From: Cyanophora paradoxa
Taxonomy: Eukaryota > Glaucocystophyceae > Cyanophorales > Cyanophoraceae
NCBI GenBank assembly: GCA_004431415.1
Contig: QPMI01000093.1
Span: forward strand, 62,001-126,000
Direction of reading: 5' to 3'
DNA length: 64,000 nucleotides
The stretch's first letter is position 1; the number at the start of each line of letters is the position of its first letter. The notes below the pieces were generated by a model. The model saw nothing but the letters and a program-made list of their open reading frames with translations, made no database searches and was not told where the DNA came from. Of this stretch, positions 34,500-45,954 are shown piece by piece. A program made the translations under genes and the position numbers.

Positions 34500-35610
34500 C
34501 GGCGCCAGCGCCGGGACGCGCGGCGGGAGCGGCCGGCGAGCCTCGGAGCCGGCCGCGCGCGCCGAGATGCGCGGCGGGAGCGGCCGGCGAGCCTCGGAGC
34601 TGGCCGCGGGCGCCGGGACGCGCGGCGGGAGCGGCCGGCGAGCCTCGGAGCTGGCCGCGGGCGCCGGGATGCGCGGCGGCAGCGGCCGGCGAGCCTCGGA
34701 GCCGGCCGCGGGCGCCGGGATGCGCGGCGGGAGCGGCCGGCGAGCCTCGGAGCCGGCCGCGGGCGCCGGGATGCGCGGCGGGAGCGGCCGGCGAGCCTCG
34801 GAGCCGGCCGCGGGCGCCGGGACGCGCGGCGGGAGCGGCCGGCGAGCCTCGGAGCCGGCCGCGCGCGCCGAGATGCGCGGCGGGAGCGGCCGGCGAGCCT
34901 CGGAGCCGGCCGCGGGCGCCGGGATGCGCGGCGGGAGCGGCCGGCGAGCCTCGGAGCCGGCCGCGGGCGCCGGGATGCGCGGCGGCAGCGGCCGGCGAGC
35001 CTCGGAGCCGGCCGCGGGCGCCGGGACGCGCGGCGGCGGCGGCCGGCGAGCCTCGGAGCCGGCCGCGGGCGCCGGGATGCGCGGCGGCAGCGGCCGGCGA
35101 GCCTTGGAGCCGGCCGCGCGCGCCGAGATGCGCGGCGGCAGCGGCCGGCGAGCCTCGGAGCCGGCCGCGGGCGCCGGGACGCGCGGCGGCAGCGGCCGGC
35201 GAGCCTCGGAGCCGGCCGCGGGCGCCGGGATGCGCGGCGGGAGCGGCCGGCGAGCCTCGGAGCCGGCCGCGGGCGCCGGGACGCGCGGCGGCGGCGGCCG
35301 GCGAGCCTCGGAGCCGGCCGCGGGCGCCGGGACGCGCGGCGGCGGCGGCCGGCGAGCCTCGGAGCCGGCCGCGGGCGCCGGGACGCGCGGCGGCGGCGGC
35401 CGGCGAGCCTCGGAGCCGGCCGCGGGCGCCGGGACGCGCGGCGGGAGCGGCCGGCGAGCCTCGGAGCCGGCCGCGGGCGCCGGGACGCGCGGCGGGAGCG
35501 GCCGGCGAGCCTCGGAGCCGGCCGCGGGCGCCGGGACGCGCGGCGGCGGCGGCCGGCGAGCCTCGGAGCCGGCCGCGGGCGCCGGGACGCGCGGCGGCGG
35601 CGGCCGGCCC
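34500..35610. repeat. 51-bp minisatellite, about 21 copies
   Basis: The unit contains GAGCCTCGGAGCCGGCC followed by GCGGGCGCCGGGA and varies at a few positions (gggagc/ggcagc/ggcggc and ggcgccggg/gcgcgccgag). Because 51 is a multiple of three and no frame contains a stop, ORFs of more than 430 codons appear on both strands. They repeat every 17 residues and are not evidence for proteins. Variant units are interspersed, which suggests exchange between repeats. Confidence 0.95.
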
Positions 35611-36352
35611 CGGGCGAGGCGCCCCCGCCCCTCCCTCGGCACCTCCCCCCCGGGACCGGTCCGGGCCGCGTCGCATCCCTTTCCCCGTTCGCGGCGAGTC
35701 GGCGCCGGGACGCGTGGTGGCCGGCGGCCGGCGGCCGGCGAGGCGCGGGCGCCCGCGCCCCGCCCACGGTACCTTCCAGCGGCCCGGGAACCCCCTCGCC
35801 CCTCGCCTTCCGGACTCCGGGAGGACCGGGGGAGACGGCGGAGGAACGGTCAGCGGCGGGCGGGCCCGCCTCCCTTCCATGCGGGTGCTCCAGTTAGTGT
35901 CGTTCTTCTTTGAATTCCGGCTGCGCATGCGCAGAGACTCGAGCTCGGGCCCGCCCTCGGCCCGCTCCCGCGCCTCTCTCGGAGTCCTTAGCTTCAGGAG
36001 TCGTACCGTAGTGCGGCTTCCGCCACCGCGCGGCGCGGTTCTAGATCTGATGAGAAATTTCCGGAGTTCGGCGCTCAGCGGCTAGCCTAGTTCAACGGTT
36101 CTCCGATTCCGAAGTTCCTACCGTAGTACACCGTAGCTATTTAGGGCGCGGCCCGGCGGTGAGAACATGCACTGCGTCATGATAATGCGCACGCGCATGC
36201 AGCTGCAGGGCACCGGCCGGCGCCGGGGCTGCAGCTGATCATGATCATGCATTTGAGCGCTCCTAGGGCCTCACCGTATACCCCCCCTTCGTTCGCTGGA
36301 ATCGCCGCCGCAGCTGCGACGTCCGACGCAACAGCAGCGACGAATTCGAACG
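35611..36352. other. intergenic region upstream of REX1-B
   Basis: GC-rich up to about 35920, then a mixed region with GATCATGATC words near 36240. It must carry the promoter of the plus-strand gene starting at 36353, but I see no clear core element. Confidence 0.4.
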
Positions 36353-37256
36353 ATGCCGGAAAGGAGCGCGGTCGAGGCCGCTGCGATTCTTCGGCAAACC
36401 CTGAAACTGCACGAGGACCGCGTTCAGGTCTACAGGCAGTTCGAGACGTGCGCCCGCTAGCGGCCGCAGCCGCTCCGCGTGTTCATTTCTGACTCACGCT
36501 CTTCATGGGACCTCACAGGGCGTTCAAGGTGCGACCGCGCCGGCCAGCGCTCGCGCGCGCCTGACCGGTGCTCTCGCCAGGCGTACATAGAGAGCAAGGA
36601 CCACGCTGCCTACGCTACGGCAAACCAGCAGGTCGTCTCGGGCTTCAACCGCGTGAACGAGGGCGTCCGGGCACTTCAGGCCGCGCTGAAGGATGCGCAA
36701 GGGCGCGAGGACCTCGCTGCGCTGCTCGCTGCGGTCCAGGTGGCAGAGAAGGAGAAGTTCAAGCTGGTGCGCCGCCGCACGCGCACGCGCACCCCGAGCC
36801 GTCCTCCGCGGCTCGGCGCACCGGCTGACGGTGGGGCCGGGGCGCAGACGATCGAGCGACATTTGCTTATGAAGGCGCAGCTCATCGACATCACAGACGA
36901 AGACGAAGCGGAGGAGAAGGAGCCCGTCTACAAAGCACAGGCACGCGGACTCCGCTGCGCGGACGCCCCGCCGCCGCGTGCCGCCCGCGGCCGGTGGCTA
37001 GCGCGACCCGATCCGCTGACACGCGCGCGCGCAGCTGCAGCGGAACGCGCGAGAGATCGCAGAAGCGATCGATTCGGTGAACGAAGCGCTGTCGGAGGTG
37101 GGTGCGGGGCGCGTCCGGGCGGGACGGCGTGGGCGCTGCTTCGTTCGCCCTCGCCGAGCCGAGCTGGGCGCTGACCGCGGCGCGCTTCGTTCGCAGGTTC
37201 GGATCGCGCTGGACGAGCTCGGGGTGGAGCCGGAGGGAGGGGACGGGGGCAGCTAG
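36353..37256 (+). CDS. REX1-B: REX1-B domain protein (DNA repair), six exons
   Basis: Exons 36353-36447, 36519-36528, 36581-36766, 36848-36940, 37035-37097 and 37197-37256 join in phase to 168 residues. The N-terminal helix reads LKLHEDRVQVYRQFE. The second exon is only 10 nt and supplies the join that gives ETAFKAYIESKD, the hallmark stretch of the REX1-B family (Chlamydomonas REX1-B, animal REX1BD). The middle part (FNRVNEGVRALQAALKD, LLAAVQVAEKEK) and the C-terminal helix (DSVNEALSEVRIALDEL) also follow the family. REX1 was described in Chlamydomonas as required for excision repair; the molecular role is still unclear. The fourth intron (36941-37034) appears to be GC-AG; a GT inside the preceding exon is a less likely alternative. 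Confidence 0.88.
36519..36528 (+). other. 10-nt micro-exon of REX1-B
   Basis: GGCGTTCAAG lies between a CAG acceptor and a GT donor. Without it the flanking exons do not join in frame. With it the conserved family sequence around TAFKAY is restored. Confidence 0.88.
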
Positions 37257-38269
37257 CGGCTAGTCCCGCGCCGCCCTGGCAGCTGCGACAAGCTCCGGAT
37301 CCGCGCGCCCCGCACGGGCGCAAGCCGTTCGACGGTTGAACTCGCCCCAGCATTTCTACCCCCCTTACGCCTCCAACCCCTCCCTGCTCCTATTTCCGCC
37401 CCGCCCCGCCCCGCCCTTACCGAGCCGCCGGCCCACGGTTGGCGCGGCGGCCCGGCCCTCCTCCCCAGCCGGCCCACCGAGGCTCAGCTCCAAGTCCTCT
37501 CCTCTCCTCTCCCGGAGTCCCGCCCGCCCGTCCGCCCGGCCCAACCGGTACCGTGCACAGCCCGGCCGCCATCAGCGCGCCTTGCCTCGGGCCCCGGCCC
37601 TACCCGCCCGGCCGGCCATTCGAATTCCGCTCAGCACGGCCCTCGTTCACTTCCCAATCCAATCCGAAGCATGGCGCCGGCCCACCCGCGTTCATGATCA
37701 CATCCCAATCGAAAAACGTGCACCTTGTCGCGTGCGAGATTAGTGTGTCTAATCGTGCGCGCGGGATGCCCGTGCAGAGTGCAAGCTCGGCAGGGCAGGG
37801 TTTGGCGAGTGCTGCAGCTGTTTGCCACCGTGATGTATGCCTAGCATTGCATTGCATGCCGCCAGCGCCCCATGGCCAGGGCCGGGTCCTAGTTCGATGC
37901 GAGGGCGAATGCGCATTCAAACACACACAACCACATGCCGAGCATATCGACGTGCAGTATGCTAAAAAGATAAAATGACGGTTCCGAAATGAGTAAAATA
38001 CTGAGATTATGCTGGAGCTAACGACTAACTAGTGACTGATGATGGGGACACTTGCATGCTACGTATGGTACAACAAGAGCAATTTACAAGAGCAGCTCAC
38101 ACCGCTCCATGAAAACACTTCCTTGAAAGTCTCGAAGAGAAGAAGAAGATAAACCGCAGAAGAGGACAACCATGCCAGACCAGAAGAAGCGAAACAGAAG
38201 CTGTACAGTACATAAGGCGGCCGTCGGCGCCGCCGCCGCCAGGCCGCGCGGCTAAGGACGGCTAGACGG
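37257..38269. other. convergent intergenic region, REX1-B and RSH 3' ends
   Basis: Contains the 3' UTRs of both genes. The first 350 bp are C-rich; from 37700 on the composition is more balanced. ORFs here are short, and none shows splice or family support. Confidence 0.5.
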
Positions 38270-41139
38270 CTACGCAAAGCCGAACTCCTTCATGCGCGCC
38301 AGGGCGCGGCAGAGGGAGGAGGACTTGGCGCCGGCCGGCTCGACGCCGCTCTGTGCAAGCGGAAAGAAAGGGCGAAGTCAGCGCGCGATCGATCGATCGA
38401 TCCGGCATGGATTCGGGAGTAAGCGGACGGACCTTGACGCAGGGCGGGCGCTCGCTGCAGCCGCAGGGCGAGGCCGCCTCCTCCTCCTTCTCGCCGGAGC
38501 AGACGGCGAGCTCCAGGAGGTCCCCGTCCTTGACCCGGTGGTCCAGGGTCACGAGCTCGCCGTTCACGCGTACGCCGCAGTAGCGGCGGCCGGTGCTGTT
38601 GCCCTCCGCGGCGCCCATGATGCTCGCCGCGTCGAAGGCGGAGCTGCCGGTGGCCAGCTCGAGGATGTCACCCTTGGCCGTGATGATCACGACGGACTCC
38701 TGCGTCGGGTACTCGAGCCCGCCGACCTCCGACGCGTCGGGGACGGGCGGGAGCGTGAAGGGCGATTCGACGGCGGCTGCGGCCGCCGGGAGGACGTGCC
38801 GTGGGTCGACCGCCTCGACCTTCTCGCGCGTGACGGCGAAGGTCACGAGGCGCTGGCGCCACGCGAGCATCTCGCGGAGCCACTTGATCTTGTGGTCGAT
38901 GAAGTCGGCGCGGCCCGTGTTGTTCTCCTTGTAGCGCCAGTGCGCCGCGACGCCGTACTCAGCCACCTGGTGCATCTCCCGAGTGCGGATCTGCACCTCG
39001 ACGACCGTCTCCGCGCCCGTCTGCGGGTCCTTGAGCACGACGGCCGTGTGCAGCGACTGGTAGTTGTTCTTCTTGGGGCGGCGGATGTAGTCGGCGAACT
39101 CGGTCGGCAGCGGCGTCCAGAGCGCGTGGACCGCGTCCAGTACGCGGTAGCAGTCCTCGATCGAGCCGACGAGGACGCGCACGGCGCGGAGGTCGTAGAT
39201 GCGGTCCAAGTCGTAGTTCTTCTTCTGCATCTTCTTGTAGACCGAGAAGAGGTTCTTCGTGCGCCCCGAGATCTCGTGCGGGATGCGCGACTGCTCCAGC
39301 TCCGCGCCGAGGGCCCGCATGGTGCCCATGACCTTCGCCATCGACTCGTTCTCGTTGCCGAGCTGCACGCGAAGGGCGCGGGCCTCGTCCGGCTGCAGGA
39401 TCTCGAAGCAGAGGTCTGCGGGCGGGCGCGAGCAGCGGTGAGCGAGGGCCCCGCGGCGGACGCGGCCCGGCGCGGCGCGGCGCCGGACGAAGGAACGAAC
39501 CCTCGAGCTCGGCCTTCATGTGCTGGATGCCGAGGCGGCTGGCGAGCGGCGCGAAGACGTCGAGCGTGTCCTGCGCCATGTTGATCTGCTTCTCCAGCGG
39601 GAGCGCGTAGGCGGTCCGCATGTTGTGCAGCCGGTCCGCCATCTTGATGAGGACGACGCGCCCGTCGCGGATCATGGCGAGCATCATCTTGTTCAGGCGG
39701 TCCCGCTCGTCGGCGTCGAGCGACTCGCCCCGGGAGCGCATCAGCTGCGTGATCTGGCTGAGCTTCGACACCTGCGGGGGCGCGCGGGTTCAGACGCCGG
39801 ACACCGGGCAAAAGAAAGGCAAGAGAGAGGGCGCGGACCCCGCCGACGAGGTCAGCGACGCCGAAGCCGAACTTGGCGCGAAGCGTGTCGATCGTCATCA
39901 GCGTGTCGTCCGTCGTGTCGTGCAGGAGAGCAGCCTGCAGACACGGTCAGGGTCCGGGGCGCTGCGGCAACGCGCGAGGCGCCCGGCCCGCACCTGGAGA
40001 ACCTCGTCCTCCATCCCGAGCTCCGCGAGGATGACGGCCGTCTCGATGCAGTGCACGACGTACGGATCGCCCGTTTTCCTTATTTGACCCTTGTGCACTG
40101 CGAACGAAAAGGTCAGCGATCAAAAGGAAGATAGCTATGGCTGTGGCGCACTCTCTTTCGCCGTCTGGTAGGCCAGCTCCAGCGCCGCGCGTCTGAACAC
40201 CGGGAACTTCTGCTGCGTCTCTTGCCAGACCTTGTCTTCCGGATCCTCGAAGGGCTCGGCTCCGACCGACGAGCGCTTCGATGGCGACAGCGGCGTGTCG
40301 AGATCGAACTTGCGGCTCTCTCTCCGCTTCCGCCGCAGCGTGTCCAGGAGCCGCTTGTCGACCGTGCGCGGCAGATGCGTTGTCCGCCCCTCCAAGCTGT
40401 CCAGCATCATGTCAAGCCCCTCCAGCTCCATCGGGAAAACGGCATCATCGGGCCGCCATGCTGGTGACGCGGGCGGGCTGCTCTCCTCGTGCTGCGGGGG
40501 GCTAGAGGGAGCCTTCGGAAGCACGAAGCTGCTGCGCCGGCTGTGTGCCTGGCCGACGGCTGCCGAGACTGGCTCAAAGGACCGCGCGATCTGCTGAGTG
40601 TTCTCCGAGGCGTCCACGCCGACCTCCGCAGGACTAGGGAAACTGTCGAGTATTTTCCGGAGCCAAGCTGTCCCGCAGCGATCAGTGGCAAGGTCGGACG
40701 CGGAAAGAGGTTCTGGGAAACGCGAACCTGTGCTGGTCGAGGTGGGGAAGCTCAAGGGCACCGGAGAAGACGAGGACATTGAGCGGGGAAGAGGCATACG
40801 AGGGGCGCTGGACTGGCTGCTGTCGTCCATGCCAACAAGGTTGGTGCCGCTGTTCGACTTCTTGAAAGTCGGCAGCTCCGGGGGCTGAGAGGTGGACAAA
40901 AGCTTGTCATCTGCTGGCGTCCGGCAGTTTCTGCTGCCAGGAGGCGGCGTGGTTGAAGGAACGGAGGGCGGCCGTTCCCGCCGCTGAATGCCGTCGCTCT
41001 GCTGAAGGGCCGCCTTCAGGCTGCTTTTGCGGCTTGGAGGCCTATCTACATGCTTGCAATGCTTGGAATCCGGCTGTGGGAGGATCGCGTGGCCTCCGGG
41101 TGGCGACCCGACGACGGCCGCGAAAGCCTGAGCGTCCAT
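38270..41139 (-). CDS. RSH: RelA/SpoT homologue (ppGpp synthetase/hydrolase), six exons
   Basis: Exons 41139-40152, 40097-39994, 39934-39839, 39771-39501, 39415-38433 and 38350-38270 close in phase to 840 residues. Residues 1-325 are a Ser/Pro-rich, low-complexity N-terminal extension. The HD hydrolase region follows (MHKGQIRKTGDPYVVHCIE, then HDTTDDT at about 369-375). The synthetase region is at about 530-660 (GRTKNLFSVYKKMQKK, RPKKNNYQSLHTAVV, VQIRTREMHQVAEYGVAAHW). A TGS-like region follows (ITAKGDILEL ... VRVNGELVTLD). No ACT domain is seen. The canonical HDxxED is HDxxDD here, as in plant RSH2/RSH3-type proteins, so hydrolase activity remains possible. In plants and algae these enzymes act in the plastid; no transit peptide is obvious. 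Confidence 0.95.
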
Positions 41140-41700
41140 GCTTCAACTACGGCCGCTGACGGGTCTCTGTGGTTCCAATCCAATCAATCTGTGGCCGGAG
41201 ATCACATTAGCGTCGCCGCGGGCGGCCGCCAAGGCGGCGGCGGGCGCGGGCGCGATTAAGCTCTCCCGCGCCCAGGAGCTCCGAACCCGAGGGAGGGGCA
41301 CCTTGCAGTCCTAAGCCTCCTGGAGCCTCCTATCGTCCTAGAGGGCTGCTGGCGCTGTCTGATCTCGTAGGGCCGACCGCGGCTTTCCAATTGCGAGAGA
41401 CCGTTTCTGCCTGTACCCGGGGGTCCGCCTCTTAAAGCCCTCTTTATGAGGAACCCGCGGCTCATAAGTGAGCCTCCGAGTCCGTGTTTTGGGTGCCAGA
41501 GAGCCTCAACGGGTCGAAGTACTGCGTCGTCGGGTGCACCAGCGCTCCCCGAAGCAGGCAGTCCGATCGCTCACGTTCCGCCCCGTTGCCAGGTCGCGGG
41601 TCGGACGGTCTGGGTGAAACGGATGCACGCCCGGCTCTGGCAAGCTTCGAATGTGGCTGGCGCACGCGTGCGTCGAGCGAGCTCGAGCTCGAGTTCCGCG
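41140..41700. other. RSH upstream region
   Basis: Probable promoter and 5' UTR of the minus-strand RSH gene. Mixed composition. No exon or repeat is recognised. Confidence 0.4.
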
Positions 41701-44700
41701 TGTACGCGCATCGCGCTCGGCGGGCGTGCCCGGGCCCACCGGCGTCCTCTGTATCTTAGCTGCAGCGTCGGTACGTTGTTGCACGCCGGGTACTCAGCGG
41801 ATTCGGTCCAAGGTGCTGGCTGGGCCGTCCACGACGCGGTGCGCATGCGCTCTAGTGCCCGCCCCGCCTTGCGCGAGCGGTGCTGCCGCCGCCCCCGCGC
41901 GCCACTCACGCTCACCGCAGCGCTGGCAGAGCCCCGCGCCGCTCGCCGCGGGCTCCCCCGAACTCTGGAGGAGGTGCGCATGCATATGCCCGCCGGCGGC
42001 TCGCAGCGGGCTGCGGACCCACACCAAGCCGCGCCAAGCGACGGCGGGGCGCTCCTCCGTCGCCCCGCCGGCCTTGGCCTCGGCCAGGGCTTGTAGGGAG
42101 AAGGGAGCAGGCGCAGGCGGCCGCCGGGATCGAGCCGCGCCCCCCTCTCGTGAGCCATCCCCGCCAACCCCAGCGCCGCGCTGACGCCGCGCCGACGGCG
42201 GCGCCAGCCAGCCGCGTCGCCCCGCACCGCCCCGCGCGGGCCCCGCGTCCGCCGCGGTCGAGCTGCCCGTGCCCAACCTCTCCGCCCCTCCGGTGCGCAC
42301 GTCCCGCCCGCCCGCCGGCCCGCCGCCGCGCCGCCGCCGCGCTGACGGCCGTGCAGGACGCAGGGGAGCGGGCGGAGGACGCGCGTCCCGCCCCGCCCCG
42401 CCCCGGCCCGTCCCGCTGCCCCATCTTCTTCATCGCAGCCCGTCCCGTGCGCCCCCCCGCCCGCCCCGCCCGCCCGCGGGCCGCCGCCGCGCCGACGACG
42501 GAGCAGAGGGGCGCGCGCGGGCGACGAGCGCAGAGTCTCCGCCTCGCTCCGCGCCGTCCTCGCCGCCCGCCCGCCGGTCCGGCCCACGTGCCTCCCCGTG
42601 AGCCTCGCCGCCGCCCGCCGCCCGCCGGCCCGGCCCGCCAGTGCCGCTGGTGCGCCCCGCCCCGCCCTGCCCCTCCCCTCCTGGCCGCCGACGCCGCGCT
42701 GACGGCAGCGCAGGACGCAGGGGCGCAGGGGAACGGGCGGAGGACGCGCGCCCCGCCCGCCCCGCCCAGCCGCTGTGCCGGCCCGCCCGCCGCCGCCCGC
42801 GGGGCCGCCGCGGGGCCGCGCCGTGTCGACGGCGGCGCAGGAGGGCGAGCGGGCGACGATCGCAGCGGCTGTCTGTCCTCGATTCATCCGACGGCACCCC
42901 GTCCGCCCTGCTCCGCTCTGCCCGCCTGGCGCCCCTCTGGCCCGTTTAGCCCGCACCGTGGGCCCCGCACCGCCCGCGCGGGCGCGCGGCCGCCACGGTC
43001 GAGCTGCCTGCGCCCCGCCGCTCCGTCCCTCCGGTGCGTCGGCCTTGTCCCGCCCGCGGGGCCGCCGCGGGGCCGACGGCCGTGCAGGAGGGCGAGCGGG
43101 CGACGATCGCAGCGGCGGTCTGCCCCCGATGCACCCGACGGCGCCCCGATCTGCCCCGTTCGCGCCACCGCCCACCGGCCCTCCGTCCTGCCGGCCCTGC
43201 CGGCCCTCGCCACCGCCCCGTGTGCCTCGCCGCCGCCCGCCGCCCCTGCCCCACCCGGGCCTCCGCGGCGCCCCGCCCGCCGCGCCCCGCCGCGCCCCGC
43301 GGGCGGGGCCAGCTCGCGCGCGCGGCCTGCGAAGCGCCCGTCGCTCGTCGGCGGCGGGGCGGACGGCTTCGCTCTCGAGAGCGGTGCACGTACACGGCGG
43401 TGCGGACGTACCCCCCTGCCCCGCCCGCTCCCCGGCCGATGCCTCCGCAGGGGCGACCTGCTTCGGGCCGGCGGCGGGCGGACCGTACCCGACGGGAGGC
43501 CCGCAGGCCTCGCAAGCCGGGGTACAGGGGTTCGGCGTCCGAGTTCCCTTATCGACGTCGCCCTCCCCCCCCCCTTACCCTTGGACCCCCTCTAAACTCA
43601 TGAGGGGTACAGGTTCAGTCGCCTCCGAGGAGCGGGAGTTCAGGGGTTCGGCCCTCGTGCGTCGACGTCCCTCCGACTAAGCCCGCTCAACCCGGGCCCA
43701 GGTACCCCTCCCGACCGTCCCCCCCCCCCTCCCCCCCCAGGCCGTGCCGAAGTAGGCGGGGAGCGAGCTTCCGTGCAGCGACGACCCTAACCCCCTTAGA
43801 AGGCGCATGCAGTCGTACGTACCCCGGTCCTTCCCCCCCCCCCCCCAGGGACCCGCTCACCCCGAGCCTCAGGTGAAGCGCCCACTCGCTTCAGGTGAGA
43901 TGCTACGGCCCTCCGGCGAGCTGCTTCAGCCTCCAGCCAGGCAGCCCCCCGCCCGCCCCGGCGAGCTGCCGACGCCCGCACCCCCGCAGACGCCGGACTC
44001 GAGCTCGAGTGCCGCGTGCGTGTACACGCAGCGCGCTCGGGCGTGCCAGCGGGTCCAGGGTCGGCCCCCTGCTTCAGGACGGGCCCTCGGCGGATCCAAG
44101 GTTCTGGCTGGGCCCGCGACGCCTTCCGCCGGCGGGCCCGCCGCCACCTTCCAGCCTCGGCGCGGTGCGCTCCCGGGCCCGCCACGCCTTCCGCCGGCGG
44201 CGCTGCTGCCGCCGCCGCCGCCCCCGCACGCCGCTCATGCTCAGCGCAGCGCTGGCAGGGCTCCGCACCGGTCGCCGCGCCTCTCCCGAACTCTGGAGGA
44301 GGTGCGCCTGCGGGCCCACGCCAAGCCGCGCCAAGCGCCGGCGGGGCGCTCCTCCGTCGGCCCGCCAGCCTCGGCCTCGGCCAGGATGCGCGCGCGGCCC
44401 CGGGCCCCCCGGCGCGGTCGCCGAGAGGGGCGCAGGCGGCCGCCGGGATCGAGCCGCGCCGGCCCCTCGTCGCAATCGCAGCCCTCGCCCCGCCCGCCCC
44501 GTGGCCGGGCCGCCGCCGCGCTGACGCCGCGCCGACGGCGGCGCCAGCCAGCCGCGTCGCCCCGCACCGCCCCTGCGCGGGCCCCGCGGGCCCGAGGTCG
44601 AGCTGCCCGTGCCCCGCCCTCGCGATCGACCCCTCCGCTGCGCCCGCCCTCCCCGCCCGCCGGCCCACCGCCGCGCCGCCGCCGTGCCGCCGCCGAGCTG

Positions 44701-45240
44701 ACCGCGTCACAGAGGAGCGGGTGGAGGACGCGCGTCCCGCCCCGCCCGCCCCGGCCCGCCCCAGCCCGGCCCGCTGCCCCATCGTCGCCATCGCAGCCGT
44801 TCCCGTGCGCCCGCCCCGCCCGCCGACCCGCCCACGAGCCGCCGCTGTGTCGACGGCGGGGCAGGAGGTCGAGCGGGCGGCGATCACAGCGGCATGCTTC
44901 TGCCCCCGACGCACCCGACGGCGCCCGCTTCGCCCCGCTCCGCCCCGTCCGCGCCATCGCCCGCCGGCCCCCGGCCCTGCCGGCCCTCCTCGCCGCCGCC
45001 CCTCCCTGCCCCGCCCTCTTAGACCCCGCGGGCGGGGCCAGCTCGCGCGGCCTGCGGAACGCTCGTCGCTCGTCGTCGGCGGGGCGTATACGGCGGTGCG
45101 GACGTACCCCCCCCTCCCCCCCCCTGCTCCGCCCGCTCCCCGGCCGGCGCTTCCGCAGGGGCGGCCTTCTTCGGGCCGGCGGCGGGCGGACCCGGCGGGA
45201 GGCCCGCAGGCCTCGCAAGCCGGGGTACAGGGGTTCTTTT
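41700..45240. repeat. GC-rich segmental tandem duplication, two units
   Basis: Blocks in 41690-43540 recur in 43990-45230: the CTCGAGCTCGAG boundary, the blocks around GCCCCGCCGG and GACGGCGGCGCCAGCCAGCC, and the end CAAGCCGGGGTACAGGGGTTC (43520 and 45217). Within the first unit, roughly 300-bp sub-repeats are visible. Frames of more than 490 codons overlap on both strands, all Ala/Arg/Pro/Gly-rich, without conserved splice signals or recognisable domains. I see no supported gene. Confidence 0.65.
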
Positions 45241-45950
45241 TCATGCCCCGGACCCTCCTCTCCGTCGGCAACCTTCACGAGGTGCACGCCCGCCCCCTCC
45301 CCCGCGCCACCCCCCCCCACCCCCCCCCCCCCCCCCCCCCCACCCCCCGCCCCCCGTTGGGGCCCCGCGCTCCGCCGCCCCTGCGCGCAGTGGCGGGCAC
45401 TGGCCAGAGGAAGCCGCCCGCATCGAGCACTGGCCTGGAGGGGTGCGGTCCCGCCCTCCCCGGTCGAGCCGCTGGCGCCCCCCTCGCCAACCTCAAGCTC
45501 CCCGCGCCGCTGCCGCGCCGCTGACGGTCGTGTATCAGGCTGATGCGTGGCCCGGTCGCCAACTGGGGCGGCAGCACGCGAACTCTGCCGCCGGTTCGCC
45601 CGAGCCGTCCCGCCCCGACCGCCCGCATCCGACGGCCGCGGCGCAGATTGCCGGCGGACCCAGGAGGACGCTGTTGCCCAGTAGTGGCCCAGTGGGGCCG
45701 CACTCTCGAGGCAGTAATCCACTTCAGGACTCCAATCTTTCCAGCTCTCCGTTTCGAATTCTTTCGCAGTGGGTGCCTATTCGCCCTTGCAGCTTGGATA
45801 TTCGATGGTAGATGGAACTCCCGCTTCCTGCCTGCTGGGCGCCAAGGTAGCGGGCTCCTGCCCGCTGGGCGCCTCTCCGGCTGCCGCGAATCACCTTGGC
45901 GGTGCCTCCACCCCTCCTCTAGCCGGTTAGCCGCGCGTCCGTTAGGAATC
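45240..45950. other. intergenic DNA with long C run
   Basis: A C run of more than 30 bases, interrupted by single A, lies at 45309-45350. After 45700 the composition is more balanced. No gene is seen. Confidence 0.4.
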
Positions 45951-45954
45951 CGCT

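Noticed and set aside
34354-35928. Several ORFs of 430-549 codons on both strands
   Set aside because: They lie in or across the 51-bp minisatellite; every frame is open only because the unit length is a multiple of three and contains no stop.
38292-39584. 430-codon plus-strand ORF
   Set aside because: Antisense shadow of the RSH synthetase exon, whose protein conservation is on the minus strand.
41571-45722. Very long overlapping ORFs (up to 578 codons) on both strands
   Set aside because: Ala/Arg/Pro/Gly-rich in all frames, no domain, no start or splice context, and the frames are not preserved between the two duplicated units.
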